A DNA stretch of 64,000 bases from Microcella alkalica (GTDB lineage Bacteria > Actinomycetota > Actinomycetes > Actinomycetales > Microbacteriaceae), in assembly GCF_014595885.1 (NCBI RefSeq), contig NZ_JABUKC010000002.1:62001-126000 (forward strand), in the 5' to 3' direction. Of the stretch, positions 26,197 to 34,496 are shown one piece after another. The notes under the pieces were generated by a model. The model ran no database searches. It worked only from the letters and a program-made list of their open reading frames with translations, and was not told the origin of the DNA. The number at the start of each line of letters is the position of its first letter. The stretch's first letter is position 1. Made by a program: the position numbers and the translations under genes.

Positions 26197-27000
26197 TCAG
26201 GCGCGCGACTCGGGCCGCGCGAGCGCCGAGATCACGCGCAGGATGCTCGGCAGGTCGTCGCTCGCCGCCTCGACGCTCGCCGGGGCGAACTCGGTGACGC
26301 CGGCACCGGCGAGCGGCAGCGCCGCGCGGGCGGCGCCGATCGCGGCCACGAGCTCGGCTGCGGTCGCGCCGAACGGCGTCGGGAATCCGACGCCCGCGAA
26401 CTCGCTCGGGTCGAGCACGTCGAGGTCGACGTGGGCGTACAGCGCCTCCGCGCCGGAGGCCGCGCGCTCGGCGACGGCCGCGCCGACCTCGTCGAGCCCG
26501 ACCAGGGCGATGCCGAGCTGCTCGACGGCGTGCTCCTCGGCCGGGTCGAGGTCGCGGGCGCCGACGAGCAGCACGTCGGCGGGGGCGACGAGCCCGGCGT
26601 CGATGATCGACCGCAGCACGATGCCGTGGAAGGCGCCGGAGGGCGAGCTCGTGGGTGTGTTGAGGTCGGCGTGAGCATCCGCCCACAGCAGCACCAGGCG
26701 GCCGACGCGCGCCGCGTGCTCGACGGCGGCGAGCTCGACCCCGCAGTCGCCGCCGATCGTGATCGCCGGGCCCTCCAGGGCTGCGAGGGCCGCGGTCTGG
26801 CGCTCGCGCACGATGCGCAGCGAGCTGAAGCGGTGGATGCCCGTGCCCTCGGCGTCGCCCGCCTCGAGCGGCACCTCGATCGTCGTCGTCGCGCTCGACG
26901 GCAGGTCGCCGCGGATCGCCTCCGCCCCGTCGACGAGGCGCATCGCGCGCTCCGCCCCGGAGCCCTGCCACTGGGGGACGACGACGAAGTGCGCGCTCAT
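26197..27000 (-). CDS. Arginase/agmatinase-superfamily protein with Cys at a metal position
   Basis: The protein has 267 residues of ureohydrolase fold. Metal-site motifs are WADAHADLNTP (Asp108, His110, Asp112) and HVDLDVLDP (Asp192, Asp194). The first metal motif, normally GGDHS, reads GGDCG, placing Cys86 where arginases have a metal-binding His. AFHGI and the C-terminal VTEFAPA are further landmarks. Ureohydrolases cleave guanidino compounds; arginine is not assured here. The minus-strand start has CAGACT six bases upstream, a weak leaderless pattern. Confidence 0.83.
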   Translation of the reverse strand: MSAHFVVVPQWQGSGAERAMRLVDGAEAIRGDLPSSATTTIEVPLEAGDAEGTGIHRFSSLRIVRERQTAALAALEGPAITIGGDCGVELAAVEHAARVGRLVLLWADAHADLNTPTSSPSGAFHGIVLRSIIDAGLVAPADVLLVGARDLDPAEEHAVEQLGIALVGLDEVGAAVAERAASGAEALYAHVDLDVLDPSEFAGVGFPTPFGATAAELVAAIGAARAALPLAGAGVTEFAPASVEAASDDLPSILRVISALARPESRA

Positions 27001-27004
27001 GGCG

Positions 27005-28111
27005 TCAGTCTGGCACTCGACCGCGACGCTCGGGGAGGGTCGAGAGCGCTGTGAGCGCCGCCTCGAGCGGGCCGCGCCGCCCGAGCGCCTCGCAGGCGAG
27101 ACCGACCGCGACCCCCGCGACGACGAGCACGACGAGGATGCCCCAGCCGAGCATCCCCTCGAACCGGCCCGCGCCGCCCAGCGGCGAGAGCGCCGCGAGC
27201 ACGAGCGCGTGCCCGACGTACACGGTGAGCGCCACGCGGCCGAGGGCGCGCAGCGGCTCGAGGCCGAGCGCGACGGCGCGAACGGCCGACCGCGGAGCGC
27301 CCGCCCGGTCGACGGGGTCGAGCACCACGAGCAGCAGCCCCAGCACGGCCGCGGCGAGCCCGCCCGAGCCGAGAAGCTCGGCGACCGTGCCCGAGTGCGC
27401 GGCCGCGGCTCCCTCGCCGAGCCCGAGCGACTCGCGCGTCGCAGGCGCGAGGCCGTCGATGAGCGCGGCGGCGCCGTAGCCGGCGACGCTCGCCGTCGCG
27501 CCGCCCGCGACGAGGGCGGCGCGCACGCGCGGGCGCTGGAGCCCCGAGCGGGCCGCGAGCAGCCCGGCTACGAGCACCGGCACCCAGAGCAGCGCGGGGT
27601 ACCAGCCGGTGAGCAGGTAGTCGGTCGCCGTCGCGAGGGGCTCGGTCTGCGGAGCGCCGGCGCGCACGACGGCGTCGCGGAGCGCCGGTGCCGCCGCAAG
27701 CACGGCCACGCCGACGCCGGCGAGCCACGCCCGGCCGAGGAAGAGCAGCGGCACGAGCAGCAGGAACATGACGCCGTAGTAGTCGAGGATGATCGCGATG
27801 CCGTGCGGCAGCAGCCACAGCAGCGCGCCTGCGGCCAGGAGGGCCAGCGCGCGGATCACGATGCGCAGGCGCAGCTCGGAGCGCCGACGACCGCGAGGCG
27901 GAGCATCCGCGCCCGTCACCAGGCCCAGCGAGACGCCCGCGACGAGCGCGAACAGCAGGGAGGGGCGGCCGTCGACGAGGTATTCCTCGGCGCCGAGGCC
28001 GCCGGGTCGGGGGATCGTGTGGGCGGCGATCATGCCGACGATCGCGAGACCGCGCGCGGCATCCACACCTGCCCAGCGGGAGTTCGGCGGCGGGGGCGCG
28101 GGCGTCGTCAT
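27005..28111 (-). CDS. Polytopic membrane protein, DUF1624/DUF418-like
   Basis: The protein has 368 residues with about ten membrane helices. The start SRWAGVDAARGLAIVGMIAAHT matches the heparan-N-acetyltransferase-like/DUF418 families, with conserved Asp-x-x-Arg-Gly and a membrane His. ALTVYVGHALVLAAL near the C-terminus is the DUF418-type final block. These proteins are thought to move acyl groups across the membrane, but the substrate is unknown. TAGACT lies nine bases before the ATG. It is 101 bases downstream of pckA, beyond a strong terminator. Confidence 0.75.
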   Translation of the reverse strand: MTTPAPPPPNSRWAGVDAARGLAIVGMIAAHTIPRPGGLGAEEYLVDGRPSLLFALVAGVSLGLVTGADAPPRGRRRSELRLRIVIRALALLAAGALLWLLPHGIAIILDYYGVMFLLLVPLLFLGRAWLAGVGVAVLAAAPALRDAVVRAGAPQTEPLATATDYLLTGWYPALLWVPVLVAGLLAARSGLQRPRVRAALVAGGATASVAGYGAAALIDGLAPATRESLGLGEGAAAAHSGTVAELLGSGGLAAAVLGLLLVVLDPVDRAGAPRSAVRAVALGLEPLRALGRVALTVYVGHALVLAALSPLGGAGRFEGMLGWGILVVLVVAGVAVGLACEALGRRGPLEAALTALSTLPERRGRVPD

Positions 28112-28120
28112 CGGGCCGCG

Positions 28121-28126
28121 AGTCTA
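28121..28126 (-). promoter_or_regulatory. -10 box of the DUF1624/DUF418-like gene
   Basis: On the minus strand TAGACT precedes ATG 28111 by 9 bases. It would give a leader of at most two or three bases. Confidence 0.45.
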
Positions 28127-28146
28127 GCCGCGGCCGCTGGTGGCCA

Positions 28147-28192
28147 CACGACGGGGGCGGGAGCGCTCCTCGCGCTGCCCGCCCCCGTCGTG
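28147..28192 (-). terminator. Transcription terminator of pckA
   Basis: Perfect 15-base arms (28147-28161 and 28178-28192) enclose an inner AGCGC/GCGCT stem with a TCCTC loop. It lies 21 bases after the pckA stop. It is the longest perfect stem in the window. It could act in both directions, though no plus-strand gene needs it. Confidence 0.8.
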
Positions 28193-28212
28193 GCGCAGGT
28201 CCTCTCGGCCGC

Positions 28213-30081
28213 TCAGGCGCGCAGGCGGCCGCGCAGCAGCTCGAGCTGGCGCACGAGCTCGGCGGGCATGCGGTCGCCGAAGGTGGCGAAGAACTGCTCG
28301 ATGTCGTCGGCCTCCGCCAGCAGCGCCTCGCGGTCCTGCGCGAAGAGCTCTTCGACGCGGGCCTCGTCGAGGTCGAGGCCCTCGAGGTTCAGACCGTCGG
28401 CGGTGGGGATCGAGCCGAGCGGTGACTCCTGCGCGCAGGCCTCGCCCTCGAGCCGCTCGACCATCCACTGCAGCACTCGCGCGTTGTCGCCGAAGCCGGG
28501 CCACAGGAAGGAGCCGTCGGCGCCCTTGCGGAACCAGTTCACCTGGAACACGCGCGGCACGCGCGCCGAGCGGCGCAGGCGGCGGCCGAACTCGAGCCAG
28601 TGGGCGAAGTAGTCGCCCATGTTGTAGCCGGCGAAGGGCAGCATCGCGAAGGGGTCGCGGCGCAGCTCGCCCACGGTGCCTTCGGCGGCCGCCGTCTGCT
28701 CCGATGCGATCGTGGCGCCCAGGAAAACGCCATGATCCCAATCGCGCGCCTCTACCACCAAGGGCACGTTCGTCGCTCGGCGGCCGCCGAAGATGATGGC
28801 GTCGATGACGACGCCCTCCGGGTCCTCCCACGTGCTCGCGATCGACGGGCACTGGCGGGCGGACACGGTGAAACGGGAGTTCGGGTGCGCGGCGGGGGTG
28901 CCCGATTCGGGGCTCCAGGGGTTGCCGCGCCAGTCAGTGAGCTTCGCCGGCGGGGTCGAGGTCAGGCCCTCCCACCACACGTCGCCGTCGTCGGTCACGG
29001 CGACGTTCGTGAAGACGGTGTTGCCCCACAGCGTGTCGATCGCCGTCGGGTTCGTCTTCGGGCTCGTGCCCGGCGCCACGCCGAAGAAGCCGGCCTCCGG
29101 GTTGATCGCGCGCAGGCGTCCGTCGGCGCCGATGCGCAGCCAGGCGATGTCGTCGCCGATCGTCTCGACCGTCCAGCCCGGGATGCTCGGCGCCATCATG
29201 GCGAGGTTCGTCTTGCCGCACGCGCTCGGGAAGGCGGCCGCGAGGTGGTACGCCTTGCCCGTGGGCGAGGTGACCTTGATGAGCAGCATGTGCTCGGCGA
29301 GCCAGCCCTCGTCGCGCGCCTGCACGGAGGCGATGCGCAGGGCGAAGGCCTTCTTGGCGAGGATGGCGTTGCCACCGTATGCGGAGCCGTAGGAGAAGAT
29401 CTCGCGCGTCTCGGGGAAGTGCACGATGTACTTCGTGTCGTTGCAGGGCCACGGCACGTCCTGCTGGCCGGCGGCGAGCGGCGCGCCGACGCTGTGCACC
29501 GCAGGCACCCAGTCCGCGCCGAGCGCGATCTGCTCGATGGCGGCGGTGCCCATGCGGGTCATCGTGCCGGTGCTCACCACGACGTAGGGCGAGTCGGTGA
29601 CCTGCACGCCGAGCTTCGCCATCGGCGAGCCGATCGGGCCCATCGAGAAGGGCATGACGTACATCGTGCGCCCGCGCATCGAGCCCCGGAAGACACCCTG
29701 CAGCTCAGCGCGCATCGCGCTCGGCTCGCGCCAGTTGTTGGTGGGGCCGGCGTCGATCTCGTGCTCGGAGCAGATAAAGGTGCGCGACTCGAGGCGGGCG
29801 ACGTCGCCCTCGTCGGAGCGCGCGATGAACGAGTAGGGGCGCAGCTCGGGGTTCAGCTGCTCGATGGTGCCCTGCGCGACAAGCAGCTGCAGCAGGTCGT
29901 GACGCTCGCGCGTCGAGCCGTCGCACCAGTGGATCGCCGCCGGCTCGGTGAGCTCGGCGACCTCGGCGACCCAGGCGGCCACGTCGGAAGGCGTGCCAGC
30001 GGGGGCGCCAGCGGCGAGAGGCGCGGCCGCGGGGGTGCGGTCGGTCGTCCGTGCGGTGCGCGGGTGGTCGAGCAGCGTCAT
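28213..30081 (-). CDS. pckA: Phosphoenolpyruvate carboxykinase (GTP)
   Basis: The protein has 622 residues. The kinase-1a P-loop [15 protein letters not shown] carries the reactive PEPCK cysteine. [20 protein letters not shown] and [25 protein letters not shown] are GTP-family signatures. It converts oxaloacetate and GTP to PEP, the first step of gluconeogenesis. I chose ATG 30081, after CTGGAGATCCGATC, over an upstream in-frame ATG (30144), because the conserved region begins later. The gene is divergent from a RamB/ScfR-like regulator, whose intergenic palindromes could control both genes. Confidence 0.96.
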   Translation of the reverse strand: MTLLDHPRTARTTDRTPAAAPLAAGAPAGTPSDVAAWVAEVAELTEPAAIHWCDGSTRERHDLLQLLVAQGTIEQLNPELRPYSFIARSDEGDVARLESRTFICSEHEIDAGPTNNWREPSAMRAELQGVFRGSMRGRTMYVMPFSMGPIGSPMAKLGVQVTDSPYVVVSTGTMTRMGTAAIEQIALGADWVPAVHSVGAPLAAGQQDVPWPCNDTKYIVHFPETREIFSYGSAYGGNAILAKKAFALRIASVQARDEGWLAEHMLLIKVTSPTGKAYHLAAAFPSACGKTNLAMMAPSIPGWTVETIGDDIAWLRIGADGRLRAINPEAGFFGVAPGTSPKTNPTAIDTLWGNTVFTNVAVTDDGDVWWEGLTSTPPAKLTDWRGNPWSPESGTPAAHPNSRFTVSARQCPSIASTWEDPEGVVIDAIIFGGRRATNVPLVVEARDWDHGVFLGATIASEQTAAAEGTVGELRRDPFAMLPFAGYNMGDYFAHWLEFGRRLRRSARVPRVFQVNWFRKGADGSFLWPGFGDNARVLQWMVERLEGEACAQESPLGSIPTADGLNLEGLDLDEARVEELFAQDREALLAEADDIEQFFATFGDRMPAELVRQLELLRGRLRA

Positions 30082-30144
30082 GATCGGATCTCCAGTTCTC
30101 GGGAACGAATCCCCGTTGTGACCATCGTGCCGTCGGTGGAGCAC

Positions 30145-30161
30145 GCGTTCGCCCGAAACGC
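30145..30161. promoter_or_regulatory. Second inverted repeat between pckA and the regulator
   Basis: GCGTT and AACGC arms are separated by 7 bases (GCGTT-N7-AACGC). It sits on the pckA side of the intergenic region, 64-80 bases before its ATG. It could be an operator for pckA, but the arms are short. Confidence 0.35.
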
Positions 30162-30166
30162 GCGCT

Positions 30167-30184
30167 AAAGAAACGCTGTTCTTT
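30167..30184. promoter_or_regulatory. Palindromic operator in the regulator's promoter
   Basis: AAAGAA and TTCTTT are perfect 6-base arms around ACGCTG. The element lies just upstream of the -10 box (30188-30193), occupying the usual -35/-10 spacer. A protein bound here should block the regulator's own promoter, which suggests autoregulation. Confidence 0.55.
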
Positions 30185-30187
30185 CGG

Positions 30188-30193
30188 TATCGT
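30188..30193 (+). promoter_or_regulatory. -10 box, leaderless mRNA of the RamB-like regulator
   Basis: TATCGT is followed by 7 bases and ATG 30201 with no ribosome binding site. Confidence 0.55.
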
Positions 30194-30200
30194 TAAACGT

Positions 30201-31640
30201 ATGAGCGACCTCGTCACCCTCGGCCAGCGCATCCGCCACTTCCGCGGCGCCGCCGGCCTCACCCTCGACCAGCTCGGCGAGCGGGTCGGCGTCGCCGGCA
30301 GCCAGCTCTCGCTCATGGAGAACGGTCGGCGCGAGCCGCGCGTCACCCTGCTGACCTCCATCGCCGAGGCGCTCGGCGTGACGCTCGCCGACCTCCTAGA
30401 GGAGTCACCGCCCTCCAAGCGCGCCGCCCTCGAGATCGAGCTCGAGCGCGCCCAGCGCTCGACGCTCTACGCCTCGCTCGGGCTGCCCATGGTGCGCGCG
30501 TCGCGCTCGATGAGCGACGAGGTGCTCGAGGCGCTCGTCGGCCTGCACCGCGAGCTCGTCGAGAAGGAGCGCCAGACGATCGCGACCCCGGAGGAGGCCC
30601 GCCGGGCGAACACGGAGCTGCGGCTGCGCATGCGCGAGCTGCACAACTACCTGCCCGACATCGAGGATCTCGCCGAGCGGACGGTGCGCGAGAGCGGCCA
30701 CACGACGGGTGCCCTGACCCACCGCGAGGTCGGGCTCATGGCCAAGCGCCTGGGCTTCGAGCTCGTGCACGTCGGCGACCTGCCGCACTCGGCGCGCTCG
30801 GTCATCGATCTGGAGAACGGGCGCATCTACCTGCCGCCCGCGTCGATCCCGGGCGGCCATGGCCTGCGGTCGATGGCCCTGCAGGCGATCGCGCACCGCC
30901 TGCTGGAGCACGAGGTGCCGAGGACCTACGCCGAGTTCCTGCAGCAGCGGCTGGAGATCAACTACTTCGCCGCCGCGTGCCTCATGCCGCGCGAGCAGTC
31001 GGTGGCCTTCCTGCAGCAGGCCAAGGCCGACCGCAACATCGCCGTGGAGGACTTCCGCGACGCCTTCGGCGTCACGCACGAGGCGGCCGCGCTGCGACTG
31101 ACGAACCTCGCCACCTCGCACCTGGATCTCACACTGCACTTCCTCCGGGTCGGCGACGACGGCGCCGTGTACAAGGCGTACGAGAACGACGGCCTGCGGC
31201 TGCCGGTCGACGTCACCGGCTCGGTGGAGGGTCAGCTGGTGTGCCGCTACTGGAGCGCGCGGATGGCCTTCGCCCGCACCAACCGCACGACCGAGTTCTA
31301 CCAGTACACCGACACCCCCGAGGGCACCTTCTGGGAGTCGACCCAGACTGGCACGAGCGCGACGGACGAGTTCTCGATCACGGTCGGGGTGCCCTTCGCG
31401 CAGTCGAAGTGGTTCCGCGGGCGCGAGACGACGAACCGCCGAACCTCCACGTGCCCCGACCCGGCGTGCTGCAAGCGGCCCTCCGGCGAGCTCGCGAACC
31501 GCTGGCGCGGCAAGGCCTGGACGAGCGCCAAGCTGCACGCCCACATCCTGTCGCCGCTGCCGAGCGGCACCTTCCCCGGCGTGGACGACCAGGAGCTGTA
31601 CCGCTTCCTGGAGGCGCACGCCGAGCGCGTCGACGACTGA
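30201..31640 (+). CDS. RamB/ScfR-like XRE-family regulator (short-chain fatty acid metabolism)
   Basis: The protein has 479 residues. The XRE HTH (about 7-62) has LTLDQLGERVGVAGSQLSLMENG. A long helical middle section leads to an ImmA/IrrE-like domain in which the zinc motif is degraded: His232-Arg-Leu-Leu-Glu-His instead of HExxH. The C-terminal part (from about 330) with STCPDPACCKRP fits the DUF2083/ScfR domain. Relatives RamB and RamC control acetate, propionate and PEP/glyoxylate genes. The position opposite pckA supports a role in switching to gluconeogenic carbon sources. The effector may be an acyl-CoA; this is inference. Confidence 0.88.
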   Translation: MSDLVTLGQRIRHFRGAAGLTLDQLGERVGVAGSQLSLMENGRREPRVTLLTSIAEALGVTLADLLEESPPSKRAALEIELERAQRSTLYASLGLPMVRASRSMSDEVLEALVGLHRELVEKERQTIATPEEARRANTELRLRMRELHNYLPDIEDLAERTVRESGHTTGALTHREVGLMAKRLGFELVHVGDLPHSARSVIDLENGRIYLPPASIPGGHGLRSMALQAIAHRLLEHEVPRTYAEFLQQRLEINYFAAACLMPREQSVAFLQQAKADRNIAVEDFRDAFGVTHEAAALRLTNLATSHLDLTLHFLRVGDDGAVYKAYENDGLRLPVDVTGSVEGQLVCRYWSARMAFARTNRTTEFYQYTDTPEGTFWESTQTGTSATDEFSITVGVPFAQSKWFRGRETTNRRTSTCPDPACCKRPSGELANRWRGKAWTSAKLHAHILSPLPSGTFPGVDDQELYRFLEAHAERVDD

Positions 31641-31665
31641 CGCGACCCCGAGGGTGTGACCCGGC

Positions 31666-32883
31666 TCAGGCCTCGGCCGCGGGCACCGGCGCCGGCGACT
31701 GCGCGGGCGCGCTGTTCTTCGGCAGGCGGCGCACCGAGGCGCGGCGGCGACGACGGGGCGTCATCGAGCGCATCTCGTCCATCTTCCCGAAGCACAGCAG
31801 GCGGTCTTCCGCCTGCAGCTCCTGCTTCGGGCGTGGGTTCGGGATGACGGTCGTGCCGCGATTGAGCGTCAGCACCGTGATGTCGCGATCGAGGATGCCC
31901 GACTCGCCGAGGGTCTTGCCCACGATGTCGGCGCCCGCGTGCACGACGAGCTCGGCCACGCCGTAGCCCGTCGACACCGCCAGGCGCTGGCGCACGTCGA
32001 TGTCGGGGAAGGCGACCTCGTGCGCGATGTAGTCGATGATCGCCCCCGCCACGTCGAGGCCCGTCGCCGTCTCGATGCCCTGCAGGCCGGGGGAGGAGTT
32101 GACCTCCATCACGAGCGGCCCGTCGTTGCCCTCGAGCATGTCGACGCCCGCCACGCGCAGGCCCATGATCTGCGCCGAGCGCACCGCGGCGCGCTCGTAC
32201 TCGGGGCTCAGCGTCACGGGCTCGACGCGGCCGCCGCGGTGCACGTTGGAGCGGAACTCGTCGCCCTCGGCCTGTCGGCGCATCGCGGCGACGACGCGGT
32301 CGCCGACGACGAGGGCGCGGATGTCGCGGCCCCGGCTCTCGGCGATGAACTGCTGGATGAGCACGTTCTGGTTCGTCGAGTGCAGCGTCTCGATGATCGC
32401 CTCGGCGACCTTCGCCTGCGGGGCGAGGATCACGCCGATGCCCTGCGTTCCCTCGAGCAGCTTGATCACCACCGGGGCGCCGCCGACGCGCTCGATGGCG
32501 GGGCGCACGTCGGCGCGGTTGCGCACGAAGGCCGTCGCGGGCATCCCGATGCCGTGACGCGACAGGATCTGCGTGGCCCGCAGCTTGTCGCGGGCGTTCA
32601 TGATGCCGTTCGCGGTGTTCGGAGTGAAGACGTCCATCTGCTCGAACTGGCGCACGACGGCCGTGCCGAAGTAGGTGATCGAGTTGCCGATGCGGGGCAG
32701 GATCGCGTCGTAGGTCGACAGCGGGCGGCCGCGGAAGTCGAGGTCGGGCTCGGGCCCGGTGAGGTCGATCGCGAAGCGCAGGGTGTTGAGCACCTTCACC
32801 CGGTGGCCGCGCTGCTCGGCGGCGGCGCGCAGGCGCGAGGTCGAGTACGAGTGCGGGGCACGCGAGAGGATGGCGAGTTTCAT
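31666..32883 (-). CDS. rimK: RimK-type alpha-L-glutamate ligase with C-terminal TrkA_C-like domain
   Basis: The protein has 405 residues, about 100 more than E. coli RimK. Residues 1-295 are the ATP-grasp ligase (KLLEGTQGIGVILA for ATP; VNSSPGLQGIETATG and GVDMLEGNDGPLVMEVN for Mg-ATP). Residues about 300-372 (VAELVVHAGADIVGKTLGES, then DITVLTLNRGTTVIP and EDRLLCFGKMD) resemble the RCK_C/TrkA_C ligand-binding fold. The tail is basic then Pro/Ala-rich. RimK adds glutamates to ribosomal protein S6 or other acceptors. Here the extra domain could sense a nucleotide or ion. It is divergent from a RimB-like protease 25 bases away. Confidence 0.87.
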   Translation of the reverse strand: MKLAILSRAPHSYSTSRLRAAAEQRGHRVKVLNTLRFAIDLTGPEPDLDFRGRPLSTYDAILPRIGNSITYFGTAVVRQFEQMDVFTPNTANGIMNARDKLRATQILSRHGIGMPATAFVRNRADVRPAIERVGGAPVVIKLLEGTQGIGVILAPQAKVAEAIIETLHSTNQNVLIQQFIAESRGRDIRALVVGDRVVAAMRRQAEGDEFRSNVHRGGRVEPVTLSPEYERAAVRSAQIMGLRVAGVDMLEGNDGPLVMEVNSSPGLQGIETATGLDVAGAIIDYIAHEVAFPDIDVRQRLAVSTGYGVAELVVHAGADIVGKTLGESGILDRDITVLTLNRGTTVIPNPRPKQELQAEDRLLCFGKMDEMRSMTPRRRRRASVRRLPKNSAPAQSPAPVPAAEA

Positions 32884-32908
32884 GGAGCGCCCCTGACAAG
32901 ATGAGGGT

Positions 32909-33385
32909 GTGAACGAGCCCGCCCATTCCATCACAATCGCCGGTTGGCGGGAGTGGGTGGGGATCCCCGCTGCGGGCATCCCGTGGATCAAGGCGAAGCT
33001 CGACACCGGTGCCCGCTCGTCGAGCGTGCACGCCTACGACGTCGAGGTCGTGGGGGAGGGTGCGGACGAGCGGGTGCGGTTCCGCATCCGCCCGTGGCAG
33101 CAGTCCTCCGACGATGCGGTGCTGCTCGAGTGCCCCGTGCACGACCGCCGTCTCGTGCGCAGCTCGTCGGGGCACGCCGAGGAGCGCATCGTGGTCATCC
33201 TCGAGATCGCCCTCATGGGCCGCATCGTGCCCGCGGAGGTCACGCTGAGCAATCGCGACGCCATGGGGTTCCGGATGCTCATCGGCCGTCAGGCGCTGCG
33301 TCGAGGGTTCGTGGTCGACTCGGCGAGGTCGTTCCTCGGCGGCCGCGCGCCCAAGGAGGTCCGGCGCGCCAACCGCGGCCGCTGA
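32909..33385 (+). CDS. RimB-like retropepsin-fold protease (RimK/ligase-associated)
   Basis: The protein has 158 residues. AKLDTGARSSSVHA gives the aspartic-protease DTG motif with Asp32. EVTLSNRDAMGFRMLIGRQAL is the second hallmark of the DUF785/putative ATP-dependent zinc protease family, which has the single-domain retropepsin fold. RimB in Pseudomonas works with RimK and trims or tunes the glutamylation. Start GTG 32909 is 25 bases from the divergent rimK start, so the two share a regulatory region. Convergent tRNA-Arg lies downstream, beyond two hairpins. Confidence 0.85.
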   Translation: MNEPAHSITIAGWREWVGIPAAGIPWIKAKLDTGARSSSVHAYDVEVVGEGADERVRFRIRPWQQSSDDAVLLECPVHDRRLVRSSSGHAEERIVVILEIALMGRIVPAEVTLSNRDAMGFRMLIGRQALRRGFVVDSARSFLGGRAPKEVRRANRGR

Positions 33386-33417
33386 GTCACACGCCGCGCC
33401 CGGTCGGGATGCGCGGA

Positions 33418-33441
33418 GCGCGACGACCGCGCTCGTCGCGC
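33418..33441 (+). terminator. Hairpin downstream of the RimB-like gene
   Basis: Arms GCGCGACGA (33418-33426) and TCGTCGCGC (33433-33441) pair perfectly around a 6-base loop, 33 bases after the stop codon. Confidence 0.55.
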
Positions 33442-33449
33442 GGAGCGCG

Positions 33450-33474
33450 CTGCGCCGCAGAGGCGGCGGCGCAG
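33450..33474. terminator. Second hairpin, between RimB-like gene and tRNA-Arg
   Basis: Arms CTGCGCCGC (33450-33458) and GCGGCGCAG (33466-33474) form a 9-base stem with a 7-base loop. It is 15 bases beyond the tRNA 3' end and could terminate the tRNA transcript coming from the right. Confidence 0.55.
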
Positions 33475-33488
33475 CCAGAAATCAACAC

Positions 33489-33564
33489 TGGCGCCCCCGA
33501 CAGGATTCGAACCTGCGGCCCTCAGTACCGGAAACTGATGCTCTATCCCCTGAGCTACGGAGGC
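33489..33564 (-). tRNA. tRNA-Arg (anticodon CCG)
   Basis: Read on the minus strand the 76-base gene folds as a full cloverleaf. The acceptor stem is GCCTCCG/CGGGGGC with one T-G wobble, the D arm contains TAGCTCAGGGGATAGAGC, the anticodon stem is TCAGT/ACTGA with loop TTCCGGT (anticodon CCG, reads CGG), and the T arm contains GGTTCGAATCC. The 3' CCA is encoded. It lies between the RimB-like gene and the transglutaminase-fold gene. Confidence 0.95.
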
Positions 33565-33618
33565 GAGAGTCAGCCTAGCGGGTTCCCCGCGGCTGCGGCG
33601 CCGTGCCAGCATGAGCCC

Positions 33619-34455
33619 ATGTCGGAGCGGCCGGGTGGGGCGGCGCTCGTCCGCGAGGTCGGGTGCGCGATCGTCGGCGAGCTCGGCGAGCCGGCGTCGC
33701 TCGTGCTGGCCATCGCGGTCGCCGACGCGGAGGGGCTGTCGCGCTCGGAGCGCCTGCGCGTCGAGGTCGACGGCCGCGCGGTCGACGTGGCGGAGCATCC
33801 GGGGCCGGAGGGCACCCGCTGGCACACCGTCGACGCGCCGGCCGGCTCGCTGCGCATCGACTACGAGGCGACGGTGCGGGGGCGGGCGCGTCCCGCCCGT
33901 GTGTCGACGCTCGACCGGATCGTCGACGTGCGCCCGAGCCGCTACGTCGAGAGCGACATCGTGCCGGCCCTCATCGACGCGGAGGTGGTGCGGGGGCTGC
34001 ACGAGCTGGCGCCGGTCGATCGGGTGCTGGCGGTCCGCGATGCGGTCGACGGCGCGCTGGAGTACTCGTGGGCGACGACGCGCCCGACGGACGGCATCGC
34101 TGAGCCGCTGCAGGCCGGCCAGGGGGTCTGCCGCGATTTCGCGCACGTCGTGACGGGGCTGCTGCGGGCGACCGACCTGCCGGCGCGCGTGGTCTCGGTG
34201 TATGCGCCGGGGCTCACGCCGATGGATTTCCATGCCGTCGTCGAGGTGGCCGTCGACGGCGAGTGGCTGCTGATCGACGCGACGGGGCTCGCGCCGCGGC
34301 GGGCGATGCTGCGCGTCGCGACGGGGCGGGATGCCGCGGACACGGCGTTCCTCGCGAGCGACGGCTCGGCGCTCGCGCTCGCCTCCGTGCGTGTGCGCGC
34401 CGAGGCCTCCGAGGCGTTCGAGGAGCGCCCGAGCGAGCTCGTCGCGCTCGGGTAG
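33619..34455 (+). CDS. Transglutaminase-like domain protein
   Basis: The protein has 278 residues. A beta-rich N-terminal half (about 1-120) precedes the transglutaminase-fold core with the Cys-His-Asp triad: Cys in QAGQGVCRDFAHV, His in MDFHAVVEV and Asp in LLIDATGLAPR. Such cytoplasmic proteins are often annotated as Cys proteases, but the reaction is unknown. ATG 33619 is preferred; no clear Shine-Dalgarno is present. It precedes the argS promoter. Confidence 0.82.
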   Translation: MSERPGGAALVREVGCAIVGELGEPASLVLAIAVADAEGLSRSERLRVEVDGRAVDVAEHPGPEGTRWHTVDAPAGSLRIDYEATVRGRARPARVSTLDRIVDVRPSRYVESDIVPALIDAEVVRGLHELAPVDRVLAVRDAVDGALEYSWATTRPTDGIAEPLQAGQGVCRDFAHVVTGLLRATDLPARVVSVYAPGLTPMDFHAVVEVAVDGEWLLIDATGLAPRRAMLRVATGRDAADTAFLASDGSALALASVRVRAEASEAFEERPSELVALG

Positions 34456-34484
34456 TGCTCGTCGGTCGCCCACGGGCGGCTCGG

Positions 34485-34490
34485 TAGGAT
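34485..34490 (+). promoter_or_regulatory. -10 box, leaderless argS mRNA
   Basis: TAGGAT is followed by TCCAGG and GTG 34497. The six-base spacing implies that transcription begins at the start codon. Confidence 0.55.
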
Positions 34491-34496
34491 TCCAGG

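Noticed and set aside
31666-32883. LysX/ArgX-type amino acid biosynthesis ligase instead of RimK
   Set aside because: No LysW carrier-protein gene or lysine AAA-pathway genes are nearby; lysA of the DAP pathway is present, and a RimB-like gene is adjacent.
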